A stretch of DNA of 64,000 nt from Bog-473 sp963726005 (GCA_963726005.1 CAVSAT010000012.1:248001-312000); one strand, 5' to 3'; shown: positions 44,239 through 54,545, numbered from the stretch's first letter. Translations and numbers: made by a program. The notes: generated from the sequence alone by a model not told the origin.

Positions 44239-45468
44239 ATGAAAGAGGATTCCCGCGATGTCGAGCGCGTCTTCCGTGAAGAGTACGGGCGCGCGGTCTC
44301 CGTTTTGGTTCGGGCATTCGGTGACATCGACGTGGCCGAGGACGGGTTGCAGGAAGCCTTCGTCATCGCATCGGAGCGCTGGGCGGCCGAGGGATTACCA
44401 GCGAGCCCGGCCGGGTGGATCATCACCACGGCACGAAACCGGATCATCGACCGCGTGCGACGCGAGTCGTCGCGGGACGACCGTCAGGCCCAGGCCGCGC
44501 TCCTCCATCAACGCGACGAGCTGGACGAGGAATTCTCGGTGCACGACGACCGTCTCCGCTTGATCTTTACGTGTTGCCACCCGGCGCTGGCGCCGGCGGC
44601 CCAGGTCGCGCTGACGCTGCGCCTCCTCGGCGGGCTCACGACGCCCGAGATCGCCCGCGCCTTCGTCCTCCCGGAGCCGACAATCGCGCAGCGCATCGTC
44701 CGGGCCAAGGCAAAGATCCGCGACGCCGCCATCCCCTACCGCGTCCCGAGCAGCGCCGAGCTGCCGGACCGTCTTCGGCCAGTGTTGGCCGTCATCTATC
44801 TCATCTACAACGAGGGGTATGCGGCCAGCGCCGGGGTCGAGTTGGTGCGAGAGGACCTGTGCAGCGAAGCCATGCGTCTCGGAAGGGTCCTCATGACGCT
44901 GATGCCCGACGAACCCGAAGTCACTGGTCTCCTCGCGCTCATGCTGCTGATCGCCTCGCGGCGACGCGCTCGTACCGACGGCGAGGGTTCGATGGTCCCG
45001 CTGCGGGACCAGGACCGCCGCCTCTGGGACCCGCAACTGATCGCCGAGGGCCAACAGCTCGTGCGAGCCTGCCTGCGGCGCAACGTGCCCGGCCCCTATC
45101 AAGTCCAGGCCGCAATCAACGCGGTCCACAGCGACGCTGCCAGCGCGGCGGCGACCGACTGGCGCCAGATCCTCGTCCTCTACGATCAGCTGCTCGCCTA
45201 CGACCCGTCGCCGGTTGTCGCGCTCAATCGGGCCGTTGCCCTCGCCGAGGTCGAGGGTCCCGGTGCAGGGTTGGCGGCCGCGGACGACCTCCCCCTTCAG
45301 GGGTACTACCTCTACCATGCGGTCCGCGCCGACCTCCTCCGTAGGGAAGGTCGCCGCTCCGAGGCTGTCGCAGCTTATGAGGCCGCCCGCGCCCTGACCG
45401 ACAACGAAGCGGAGCGTTCCTTCCTCCAGAAGGCCCAGGCGTCGGCGGTCGACGCGCCCGGCGGGTGA
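44239..45468 (+). CDS. ECF42-group RNA polymerase sigma factor with C-terminal TPR-like extension
   Basis: A 409-aa sigma-70-family regulator. Region 2 is VERVFREEYGRAVSVLVRAFGDIDVAEDGLQEAF with PAGWIITTARNRIIDRVRRES; region 4 is LTLRLLGGLTTPEIARAFVLPEPTIAQRIVRAKAKIR. After about residue 190 comes a long helical domain (LRPVLAVIYLIYNEGYAAS, DPSPVVALNRAVALAEVEGPGAGLA, GYYLYHAVRADLLRREGRRSEAVAAYEAA), the ECF42 hallmark thought to replace an anti-sigma factor. The ATG at 44239 was taken; GTG at 44236 is equally possible. The preceding DGPF gene and matched promoter elements support an autoregulated module. Confidence 0.92.
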   Translation: MKEDSRDVERVFREEYGRAVSVLVRAFGDIDVAEDGLQEAFVIASERWAAEGLPASPAGWIITTARNRIIDRVRRESSRDDRQAQAALLHQRDELDEEFSVHDDRLRLIFTCCHPALAPAAQVALTLRLLGGLTTPEIARAFVLPEPTIAQRIVRAKAKIRDAAIPYRVPSSAELPDRLRPVLAVIYLIYNEGYAASAGVELVREDLCSEAMRLGRVLMTLMPDEPEVTGLLALMLLIASRRRARTDGEGSMVPLRDQDRRLWDPQLIAEGQQLVRACLRRNVPGPYQVQAAINAVHSDAASAAATDWRQILVLYDQLLAYDPSPVVALNRAVALAEVEGPGAGLAAADDLPLQGYYLYHAVRADLLRREGRRSEAVAAYEAARALTDNEAERSFLQKAQASAVDAPGG

Positions 45469-45484
45469 CAGACTCGAGCCCGTC

Positions 45485-46362
<878 letters not shown>

Positions 46363-46366
<4 letters not shown>

Positions 46367-46689
46367 GCGTGCGAGCGAACAAGGACACACTCAGGACAGA
46401 AGTGGACGAATTGCTCCGGCATCGACCCGGTTGGAGGTTGCAGGCGATGTCGACGCCTGGCCTCCCACCCCAGTGGTGCTTCGGATCTGGTGGTCAGGCC
46501 GACCTCAGCATCGCCATCGACGGGGATTCGATCAGTGTCTATGTGATCGAACAGGACCGAGACGTCGCGTTGGGTGGCACCGAGGAATTGGTCGCATGGT
46601 TGAAGGCGAACAAGCCCGAAGCGTTCAAGGATCCCAAGGAGAGCGCTGGCGGCAAGCTGAAGCGCGGGCGCCTGTTCGATTGGGAATAG
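46363..46689 (+). CDS. Hypothetical protein coupled to the flap-nuclease gene
   Basis: A 108-aa protein with a GTG start overlapping the nuclease stop. It is soluble, with two halves: a N-terminal helix (VDELLRHRPGWRLQAM) and ADLSIAIDGDSISVYVIEQDRDVALGGTEELVAWLKANKPEAF, then a basic tail. The middle resembles a small beta-sheet domain with a following helix. I do not recognise the family. The start could also be the GTG at 46369. Confidence 0.7.
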
Positions 46690-46780
46690 CGCCATCGGCG
46701 GGACACTTCGGATCCCAAAATTAGGTTCGTTTGGCCTGATCGTCTCGAGGTCAGACGGCGCGGGTCCGTCGACAGACTGG

Positions 46781-46805
46781 CGGGCTGCAACCAGTTTGCA
46801 GCCCG
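46781..46805. terminator. Strong hairpin upstream of GGDEF-EAL gene
   Basis: CGGGCTGCAA, loop CCAGT, TTGCAGCCCG: a perfect 10-bp stem, the most stable simple hairpin noticed in the intergenic DNA. It lies 91 bases after the preceding stop and 63 before the next start. It could end the upstream transcript or regulate the gene below. No U tract. Confidence 0.5.
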
Positions 46806-46868
46806 GCGCGAACCCCGCCGCCACCTGCCCCGACAACGATTGACGGCGCACCAGCCAGGGGGGCGTGA

Positions 46869-49251
46869 GTGGGTGATTCCGATCGAGAGCTCGCGGCCCG
46901 GGCCGGTGACAAGCATCGGTCGTACCGCGTGGTCGCATTGCTGAGCAGAGGGCTCGACCGGGCTCTGGAGTCTCGCCGGATCGACTGGGCAGCCATCGTC
47001 TACGGGGTGTTCGGCGTCTTCCTCGCGTGCGTCGTCGCACTCCTCGTTGCTCATCCCCAGGGCCGGATTTGGACCTTCTTCTTCAACTGGGTGATCGATG
47101 GATTCGAGGTCCTGGTCGCTGCCATGTGCCTTGCCCGCGCCATTCGGGGTGGCACGATCCGACCGGCGGCTGTGGCCCTGGGTCTGGGACTACTGGCCTG
47201 GGCCCTGGGCGACGTGGTCTTTACGGTGCAAACGCTCGGCGGTGGGAATCCCCCGACGCCCTCGTGGGACGACGCGCTGTATCTCTTGTTCTACCCCCTG
47301 ACCTACGTCGGGGTAATCCTCATCCTGCGGTTGGGAGTGCGGAAGGTGCCCTTGGCAACGTGGCTCGACGGCGTCGTTGCAGGCCTCGGGGCGGCCACTG
47401 TGACCGCAGCCTTCGTGTTCGAGACAATCGTCCGGTCGGTTGGCGGATCACCGGCACAGGTCGCGACGAATCTGGCGTACCCCGTTGGCGATCTCTTGCT
47501 TGTTGCCCTTGTCGTGGGTGCCCTGACCATCCTTCCCACGTGGCGCAACCCCCAACTCCTCGTCCTCGCCCTCGGTTGCGGCATGCTGGCGGTGGGCGAC
47601 ACCGTGTACCTGTTCCAGTCTTCGGCGGGGACCTACCAGGTCGGGACTCTCCTCGACGCCACGTGGCCGGTCGCCATGGTGCTCATCTCCGCGGCTGTCT
47701 GGCTGCGTTCTGCTCCTGCGGCTGCCGCGGCTCCTCAAACCTTCCAATTCGTTATCCCCACCGTCGCCGCTGCCTGCGGGCTGGCGGTGCTTTACGAGGG
47801 CGGCCTCGGCCACGTCGGATCGGTCGCGGCCACGTTGGCCCTCCTCACCCTCGTGGCCGTGATGGGGCGCTCGATGCTGTATTTCTGGGACCTTCGACGT
47901 CTGAATCAGTCCCGGGAACGCGAAGCGATGACGGATGAACTGACGGGCCTGGGGAACCGCCGGTACCTGATGACGATGCTCGACAACTTCTTTGACACGG
48001 AATCGGCGGACCACCTCGCACTCTTGTTGATCGATCTCAACCACTTCAAGGAGATCAACGACTCGTTTGGCCACCAGGTTGGTGACTGCATCCTTACGAT
48101 GCTTGGCTCGCGGCTCCGTAATGTTCTCGCTGTGTCAGATAGCCTGGTCCGCCTCGGCGGGGACGAGTTCGGCATCGTCTTGACCGGGGAGAACGCACGT
48201 CGGCCCACTCTTCTCGCGGAGAGACTGACGACCGAGCTCGAGTACCCCTTCGCTCTGGAGGTGGCGAACCTGCACGTGAGTGCCAGCATCGGCATCGCCG
48301 AGGTACCCGACCATGCCGGTACGGCATCCGAATTGTTGCGCTGTGCGGATGTCGCCATGTACCGGGCGAAGGTGTCACACCGCCCATTCGATGTGTACGA
48401 CGGGGCGACTGACACCGGCCTCAGTCGGATCAAACGCATCGAACAGTTCCGCGATGCGATTGACAGCCAATTGCTCGAGTTGTACTTCCAGCCCCAGTTC
48501 GACCTACGGACCGGTTTGGTCCCTGCAGTCGAGGCGCTCCTGCGCTGGCCTCAATCGGGTGCGGACATCCTTCTGCCGGCGGGAATTCATTCCCTTGGCC
48601 GAGGAGGCGGGGCTCATGAAGCCGATTGCCGAATGGGTTCTCGAGAACGCATTGGCACAATGCGCCCAATGGCATGCTGCAGGGAATCCGGTGTCGATTT
48701 CGGTGAATCTCTCCACGACGAACCTCCTCGATGTCGACCTACCAGACCGGATTCGTTTCCTCCTGGCCCGCCACCGCCTGGGGGCAGAGTTCCTCGTCCT
48801 GGAGTTGACCGAAACGACACTGATGAACGATTGGCGGAGATCGCGAGATATCGTCCAGAGGCTGCACAACCTCGGGCTCACGGTGTCGGTTGACGATTTC
48901 GGGACCGGTTACTCATCGCTCGCGTATCTGAGCGAGCTCGCGATCGGCGAGATAAAGATCGATCGGGCCATGATTGAACGGCTTTCTTCGACGAGCAATC
49001 GCAAGGACGAGGCCATCGTCCGGGCCTCCATCGAACTCGGGCATTCATTGGGCGTCCGGGTGATTGCCGAAGGGGTGGAGGACGCCAAGACCTTCGAGCT
49101 GCTGGCATCCTTGGGATGCGACCTTGTCCAGGGCTACTTCCTCGGCAGGCCGAAACCGGCGCGTGACCTCGTCTTCCCCTCGGCGAATACTCGCCCGCTC
49201 AATGTCCGGGAGCTGAATGGAGGGCGCGCGCACCAAGCGGAGAGCCCGTAG
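46869..49251 (+). CDS. GGDEF-EAL cyclic di-GMP protein with N-terminal membrane domain (frameshifted)
   Basis: About 793 aa after repair. Residues about 45-325 hold roughly nine or ten hydrophobic segments forming a sensor-like membrane domain. The GGDEF domain (about 350-510) has DELTGLGNRRYL and an intact RLGGDEF at about 428-434, so diguanylate cyclase activity is possible. The EAL domain begins at about 525 with YFQPQFDLRTG, VEALLRW (EAL at about 555), later DDFGTGYSSL and IAEGVED, so phosphodiesterase residues are kept as well. One extra G in the GGG run at 48581-48583 breaks the frame inside PAEFIPLAEEAG. Upstream of the break the reading continues in the wrong frame to 48893. Confidence 0.88.
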
Positions 49252-49266
49252 CGACCCCTCGAGCTC

Positions 49267-50079
49267 TTACCGGGTGCCGAATGTTCCCGCCACGTCGACA
49301 CCGAGATCGGGAATCGGCTGGTCCGTCGCGAATCGGTAGAGGATCGTCCGCATATACATCCCCGCCGCTGCCGCGTACATCGTTACGCCGACGAGCAGCG
49401 CCAAACCAATGACGGCGACCGGGATCCCGATGAAGTAGGCGTGTCGCGCGATGCCGACGGCACCCACCACCAGGATCGCCATGGCTCCCAGCGACAGACC
49501 CAAGAAGAGCACGCCGAAGCGCAGGCCACCGCGGGCAATCGTGCCGAAGCGCGCCTTCAGGACTGAGGAGGACCTCTTCACGGCTTCTATCGGTCCCACG
49601 TTCTCAAAGGCAAGAATGGGTATGACGAGGAAGGTGGCAACGGCCCAGGCCAAACCTCCGGCGAAGGCGAGCAACCGCCCGAAGACCCCGAGCCTGTTCT
49701 CGAGCGCACGGATGGCCGTCCCCACCACGGCCGACAGCAGGGCCCACTCGAAGATGACGCTCCGTCGCCCCCAGGCTTGCGCAAGCGAACCACTGATCGT
49801 CGGGGTACGGCCCTCGATGCGATCGGTCGCAGCGAAAACGAGGGCCACGTTGAAGATCACCGTCGACGCAGTGGCAACGACTGAACCGCAGGCAAGAGCG
49901 AGGAGGAGGGCAATCCCCTTGTGCCCCAGGGACAGCGCGATCGGAGCGGCGACCGCCAGGAACACGATGACCGAGGTGACGGTGGCCATGATGGGGAGCC
50001 AGATCATCTGACGGTCTTGCCGAAACAGCTTCAGTGAAGCTCTGAGGATCGCCTTGCCGGTTGGATTCGTCGCAGCCAT
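49267..50079 (-). CDS. DUF6159-like integral membrane protein
   Basis: A 270-aa protein with about six membrane segments (IWLPIMATVTSVIVFLAVAA, GIALLLALACGSVVATAST, LLSAVVGTAIRAL, FAGGLAWAVATFLVIPILAF, GVLFLGLSLGAMAILVVGAVG, VIGLALLVGVTMYAAAAGMYM) and the motif VGPIEAVKRSSSVLKARFG between them. The start at 50079 is preceded by GAGAGGGG; two earlier in-frame ATGs are less well placed. Family of unknown function; membrane location is clear. It is convergent with the GGDEF-EAL gene, 15 bases apart. Confidence 0.8.
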   Translation of the reverse strand: MAATNPTGKAILRASLKLFRQDRQMIWLPIMATVTSVIVFLAVAAPIALSLGHKGIALLLALACGSVVATASTVIFNVALVFAATDRIEGRTPTISGSLAQAWGRRSVIFEWALLSAVVGTAIRALENRLGVFGRLLAFAGGLAWAVATFLVIPILAFENVGPIEAVKRSSSVLKARFGTIARGGLRFGVLFLGLSLGAMAILVVGAVGIARHAYFIGIPVAVIGLALLVGVTMYAAAAGMYMRTILYRFATDQPIPDLGVDVAGTFGTR

Positions 50080-50187
50080 TGGTCCGCCCCTCTCCATTGG
50101 TCCCGACATTTCAACACAGGCCCTCGTCGAACTGAACAGTTGTTGTCCGTCCTGTGGGTTTCCGAGCCCGAAGGACCCGCCCGATCG

Positions 50188-51003
50188 TCAACTCCGAAGT
50201 CGGTGGCGCCGACGCCGGCGAGCGATCCAAAGTCCGCCCGCGAAGATCAGCACGGCCGCGACGGGAAGCATCAGGGTGTTGGGGACCTCGGGTGTCTGGA
50301 CCCCCATGGCCGTGTAGCAGAGGATGGCGCTCTATTCCGTGTTCAGCCAGGGACCCAAGATGGTCGCCCGATCGCAAATCTGATCTGCGCCCGTACCATC
50401 CAAGGGGACGGCGTAACTGAAATGGTCTGTTCCCCCGGACGGACCCGGCTCGTGCTCCTGGCTCAACGTCTTCGAGATCTTGGAGCCGATCTTCACGCAG
50501 TCGAGCGTCCGCGCCGGGGGATAACCCCCGAAGTCCTTCGGGTTCCAGGTGATCGTGACATTGATCGTCTGGCCCGGGGCCACCAGGCTCCCGTTCGCTC
50601 CGGCCGATGTGACCTTCACCAACGACCCAGTCGGAGCTCCGTCGAACACGCCGCCGGACCCGCCGCCGGACCCGCCGCCGGTGTCATTCTGTGGGATTGA
50701 CTGGAGGTGCTGTCCGTCTTGGCCGTTCTGGCTGTCACCCGCGCCGTCCTTGTCACCGCTGCCGTCGCGGTCACCCCCGCCGTCGTTGTCACCACTGCGG
50801 TCAGGGTCACCTACGCCGTCGGTGGCGACCCTGCACTGAGCTCCGCGCATCGCGGCCTGCGACGGGACATCGTTACGAAGAGTTGCCGTGATGGTCGGCG
50901 CGCCGGTCTCGGCCGCCGCCGCTTGCGAGGAGAAAATCAACCCTGCGATCGCAACGACGACACCAAGTGACAACCGCGTGGAGCTGGCCCGCCATGAATC
51001 CAC
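50188..51003 (-). CDS. Secreted protein with C-terminal membrane anchor behind an in-frame amber stop
   Basis: The ATG at 51003 starts MDSWRASSTRLSLGVVVAIAG, a signal peptide ending at SQAAAA. Residues about 60-95 are a Gly/Asp-rich linker (GDNDGGGDRDGSGDKDG) and about 125-220 an immunoglobulin-like domain (VKVTSAGANGSLVAPGQTINVTITWNP). The frame ends with TAG at 50334-50332 after 223 residues. Continuing in the same frame for 47 codons gives ILCYTAMGVQTPEVPNTLML, then PVAAVLIFAGGLWIARRRRRHRLRS, a membrane helix with basic tail, ending in TGA at 50190-50188. This is a typical cell-surface anchor. Readthrough, a recent nonsense mutation, or an error could explain it. Confidence 0.7.
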
Positions 51004-51105
51004 GGTCGCTGATGCTACGCCGGGATCAGGGAGCGCGAACTCACAGTGATCACGGGATGAACGTTGCGTGACGGCAGTGCGACCTTCGGGCGCGGAAGGC
51101 GTAAA

Positions 51106-51149
51106 TTCCTTCCATTTCCTTCCAATTCCTACTTTCTTCCTTATTCCTT
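51106..51149. repeat. Pyrimidine-rich TTCC-repeat tract
   Basis: A 44-base low-complexity tract on the plus strand (TTCCTTCCATTTCC..., GGAA-rich on the minus strand) in otherwise GC-rich sequence, 100 bases upstream of the secreted-protein gene start and 120 bases below tRNA-Ser. It is the only distinctive thing in the 266-base gap 51004-51269. Confidence 0.6.
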
Positions 51150-51269
51150 AGTCCGACCGCCCGGTGTCGCCTAGGTCTTGACAGAACCAGACATGTAGGC
51201 GCTTCGACGCGGGGGCTGAGAAGATCCGCACAATTTTGCCCGGCTGCTCCGAGTCGCACTTCACACAAG

Positions 51270-51354
51270 CGGAGGGAGTGGGATTCGAACCCACGGAGGC
51301 TTGCACCTCGCAGCTTTTCAAGAGCTGTGCATTCGTCCGCTCTGCCATCCCTCC
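51270..51354 (-). tRNA. tRNA-Ser (anticodon TGA)
   Basis: Minus strand: acceptor GGAGGGA/TCCCTCC, D-arm GGCAGAGCGGACGAATGC, anticodon stem AGCT/AGCT-like around CTTGAAA with anticodon TGA, an expanded variable arm typical of class II tRNAs (GCGAGGTGCAAGCCTC), and T-arm GTGGG-TTCGAAT-CCCAC. Discriminator G; CCA not encoded. Confidence 0.96.
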
Positions 51355-51366
51355 AGACGGATCATG

Positions 51367-51840
51367 CTAGGTGCCCCTGCTGGCCGCATCGCCGTTTGTC
51401 CACTCGGCCAACTCGACCACGAGGCCCGGCCCGTCGAGGAACACGAGGCGCCGGTCGTGAAAGTCGAAGACCTCGTTACGCGGCGTGACCCCGTGCTCGG
51501 CGAGGTGCGCCAGCATGGCGTCGAGGTCGCTGACCCGGAAGCAGACGTGGCTGAAGCCGGTCCGCGTCAGCGTGCCGGCTCCCGCGTCGACAGCGGCGGC
51601 GGGACGGTGGAAGCGGAGGAGCTGTACCTCCTGATGGACGGGCGCGCCCTCCAGCACGAGGGTCACGTGGTCCGCCTCCCAGCCCGGGATGCCCATGTAG
51701 CGGGAGATCTCCTCGCCCGAGGCCACCACGGCGATCCGTTCGACGAAGCCGAGGAACCCGAAGAATCGCTTCGCCTCGTCGAGGTCGGCGACCACGACCG
51801 TCATGTGGTCGAATCCTTCGTTGCACGCGCCCACGCCCAT
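51367..51840 (-). CDS. VOC-superfamily protein (glyoxalase/epimerase-like)
   Basis: A 157-aa VOC protein: CNEGFDHMTVVVADLDEAKRFFGFLGF opens the first half (metal His), TRTGFSHVCFRVSDLDAMLAHLAEHGV the second (metal His), and RLVFLDGPGLVVELAEW the closing Glu. The ligand set suits lactoylglutathione lyase or methylmalonyl-CoA-epimerase-like enzymes; neither is proven. It sits between tRNA-Ser and typA, 16 bases after typA's end, and may be cotranscribed with typA. Confidence 0.85.
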   Translation of the reverse strand: MGVGACNEGFDHMTVVVADLDEAKRFFGFLGFVERIAVVASGEEISRYMGIPGWEADHVTLVLEGAPVHQEVQLLRFHRPAAAVDAGAGTLTRTGFSHVCFRVSDLDAMLAHLAEHGVTPRNEVFDFHDRRLVFLDGPGLVVELAEWTNGDAASRGT

Positions 51841-51856
51841 GCCAGCGGTGCCCTCG

Positions 51857-53704
51857 CTAGCCCTTGGCGGCCTGGTCCCGCGCGTCGCGGGCCCGGCTGT
51901 GCAGCCTCCCCCGCGTCGCCTGGTCGAGGATCACCTTGCGCAGGCGCACCACCTTCGGCGTGACCTCGACGCACTCGTCCTCGGCGATGAACTCCAAGGC
52001 GTGCTCCAGGGAGAAGAACATCGCCGGCGTCAGCCGGGCGAACTCCTCGGCCGTCGATGAGCGCATGTTCGTCAGCTTCTTCTCCTTGGTCGGATTGACG
52101 TCCATCTCCTCCGCCCGGGCGTTCTCCCCGACGATCATGCCCTCGTAGACCTCCTCGGACGGGCCCACGATGAGCGTGCCGCGCTCTTGGAGGTTCATCA
52201 GCGCGAACGTTGTGGTCAGGCCGCGCCGGTCCGCGACCATGGACCCGTTCCGGCGGGTGCGGAGCTCCCCGTGCCACGGCTCCCAGCCGTCGAAGACATG
52301 ATGAAGGATACCGGTCCCCCTGGTTTCGGTCAGGAACTCGGTGCGGAACCCGATGAGGCCACGGGCCGGGACCTTGTAATCGAGCCGCACCCAGCCCGTC
52401 CCATGGTTGACCATCTCGAGCATGCTGCCCTTGCGCAACGCCAGCAGCTGTGTCACCACGCCGAGATACTCGTCGGGTGCGTCGACGCTGACCCGCTCGA
52501 CCGGCTCGTGCACCTTGCCGTCGACCTCCCGGGTGACGACCTGAGGTTTACCCACCGTGAGCTCGAAACCCTCGCGACGCATCGTCTCGACGAGCACGGC
52601 CAGCTGGAGCTCGCCGCGCCCGAGCACTTCCCACATGTCGGGGCGGTCCGTCGGGGCCACGCGGATGGCCACGTTGCCGACCAGCTCGGCGTCCAAGCGG
52701 GACTTGAGCAACCGAGCCGTCAGTTTCGTGCCGTCCGCGCCCGACAGGGGTGACGTGTTGATGCCGATCGTCATGGCGAGGCTGGGTTCGTCGACGGTGA
52801 TGGCGGGCAGGGGGATCGGCCGATCGGGATCGGCCAGCGTCTCGCCGATCGTGACCTCGGCCAGGCCCGCGACGGAGACGATCTCACCGGGCCCCGCGCG
52901 TTCAGAAGGGACCTGTTCGAGCGCCTCGGTCACGTAGAGCTCGGTGATCTTGGCCTTCTCGACCGTCCCGTCGAGGCGGCACCAGCCGATCGCATCGCCC
53001 TTCGTCAGCCAGCCGTTGTGCACCCGGCAGACGGCGAGCCGGCCGAGGTAGGGGGACGCTGACAGATTGCAGACCAGCGCCTGGGTGGGCGCGTCGTCGT
53101 CGAACGTCGGGGCTGGGACGCGTTCGATAATGGTCCGGAACAATGGCTCGACGTTTTCCCCCTCGACGCCTTGGTCCGTACTGACCCAGCCCGCCCTGGC
53201 GTTGGCGTAGAGGATCGGGAAGTCGATCTGGTGCTCGTCGGCGTCGAGGTCGAGGAACAGCTCCTCGACCTGGTGCACCACCTCGCCGATGCGGGCGTCG
53301 GCCCGGTCGACCTTGTTCACCACGAGCACGACGGGGAGCCGGGCCTCGAGCGCCTTGCGCAGGACGAAGCGCGTCTGGGGAAGGGGGCCCTCTGATGCGT
53401 CCACCAGCAGCAGCACGCCGTCGACCATGGTCAGTCCACGCTCGACCTCGCCCCCGAAGTCGGCGTGGCCGGGGGTGTCGACGATGTTGATCTTCACCCC
53501 GCCCCAGCGCACGGCGGTGTTCTTCGCCAGGATGGTGATGCCCTTCTCCCGTTCGAGGTCGCCCGAGTCCATGACCCGGTCGGTCAGCTCCTGGTGCGCG
53601 CCGAACGCGCCGGTCTGGCGCAAGAGGGCGTCGACCAGGGTCGTCTTGCCGTGGTCGACATGGGCGACGATGGCGACGTTCCTGATGTCCTCGCGCGTTC
53701 CCAT
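51857..53704 (-). CDS. typA: Ribosome-associated GTPase TypA/BipA
   Basis: Translational GTPase affecting ribosome assembly and stress adaptation. The 615-aa protein (ATG at 53704) starts MGTREDIRNVAIVAHVDHGKTTLVDALLRQ (G1), with EREKGITI (G2), DTPGHADFGGEVER (G3) and VVNKVDRADAR (G4), then EF-G-like domains II, III and V and the TypA-specific C-terminal region (GTLIVGPSEEVYEGMIVGENAR, NMRSSTAEEFARL). Full length. Confidence 0.96.
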   Translation of the reverse strand: MGTREDIRNVAIVAHVDHGKTTLVDALLRQTGAFGAHQELTDRVMDSGDLEREKGITILAKNTAVRWGGVKINIVDTPGHADFGGEVERGLTMVDGVLLLVDASEGPLPQTRFVLRKALEARLPVVLVVNKVDRADARIGEVVHQVEELFLDLDADEHQIDFPILYANARAGWVSTDQGVEGENVEPLFRTIIERVPAPTFDDDAPTQALVCNLSASPYLGRLAVCRVHNGWLTKGDAIGWCRLDGTVEKAKITELYVTEALEQVPSERAGPGEIVSVAGLAEVTIGETLADPDRPIPLPAITVDEPSLAMTIGINTSPLSGADGTKLTARLLKSRLDAELVGNVAIRVAPTDRPDMWEVLGRGELQLAVLVETMRREGFELTVGKPQVVTREVDGKVHEPVERVSVDAPDEYLGVVTQLLALRKGSMLEMVNHGTGWVRLDYKVPARGLIGFRTEFLTETRGTGILHHVFDGWEPWHGELRTRRNGSMVADRRGLTTTFALMNLQERGTLIVGPSEEVYEGMIVGENARAEEMDVNPTKEKKLTNMRSSTAEEFARLTPAMFFSLEHALEFIAEDECVEVTPKVVRLRKVILDQATRGRLHSRARDARDQAAKG

Positions 53705-53738
53705 GGGGAATGCAACGATAGAGGAACCCGGGAACCTC

Positions 53739-54545
53739 TCAGGCGGCTGATCGCACGGGCGCCCTGGCACCGGCCAGGACCAGCGCCACGGCCTCCGCAC
53801 CTAGGGTGAGCACGGCGGGCTCCGGATCGACCCGTACGAGGTGACCGGAATCGGGCCACCACCCGACCACGCGCCCGGGCACGGCACCGCCCCGGGCGCG
53901 CAGCGACTCGACCAGGGTCACGAGGGCGAGCTCTGCCCGGACCGAGCTGCGGCGGGGACCGGACAACACGACCAGGTGGGACAGCGGCGTGCGCACGTCA
54001 GCCCGGCCGCGGAGGGCCAGGAGCGCTGAATGCGGGCTGTCCCACCAGCGATCCCGCCCGAGGACAGGCCGGGCAGAGAAGGCTGACCAATCGAGGGCGC
54101 ACCACAAGCGGGTCGCCCACGTCACCGCTTCGGCAGCAACCGCTCCACGAGCCGCCAAAGACAGCCCGGCGAGCCAGCGGTCGAGCTGCGAGACGGACGA
54201 GCTTCCTTCGCGCACCCAGAGGGACGATTCGGCCAGCCTGGCCTGCACACCGTCGGCAGGTGAGCGGGCTCGACCGGCGACGAGGAGGCGCACGGCCGCC
54301 AGTCCCAGGGCGCGTCGCGCGGTGCGGGCGGACCAGGCGAACGGCTCCTGGTCGACCCGATCGCCGGCTTCACCGCACAGTGCGGCGCGGACGTCGTGAT
54401 CGGTGACCCGGAAAGGACCCGTGGCGCCGCGCCGGACGGCAAGGTTGGCGAGTGTCGACTTCGCGTCCGCCAGTGCCGCCAGCCAGGACGCGGCGTCGAC
54501 TGGCGGCACCGGCGCCACCAGCTCGCCGGTCAGGCGGTCAATCAT
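53739..54545 (-). CDS. Uncharacterised protein, possible degenerate PD-(D/E)XK-like partner
   Basis: A 268-aa soluble protein starting MIDRLTGELVAPVPPVDAASW. ATG chosen because the longer frame upstream is arginine/proline-rich shadow. Late segments LALVTLVESLRARGGAVPGRVVGWWPDSGHLVRVD look like the conserved helix-strand (LALLETLRTGTPPFRLALLQSSTG) of the gene just upstream, so both may share a nuclease-like fold. No catalytic motif is visible. It overlaps the upstream gene by eight bases, strongly suggesting joint function. Confidence 0.65.
   Translation of the reverse strand: MIDRLTGELVAPVPPVDAASWLAALADAKSTLANLAVRRGATGPFRVTDHDVRAALCGEAGDRVDQEPFAWSARTARRALGLAAVRLLVAGRARSPADGVQARLAESSLWVREGSSSVSQLDRWLAGLSLAARGAVAAEAVTWATRLWCALDWSAFSARPVLGRDRWWDSPHSALLALRGRADVRTPLSHLVVLSGPRRSSVRAELALVTLVESLRARGGAVPGRVVGWWPDSGHLVRVDPEPAVLTLGAEAVALVLAGARAPVRSAA

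Noticed and set aside
50332..50334. Pyrrolysine-type decoding of TAG
   Set aside because: No pyl genes or methylamine methyltransferases are in the window, and the protein type does not fit.
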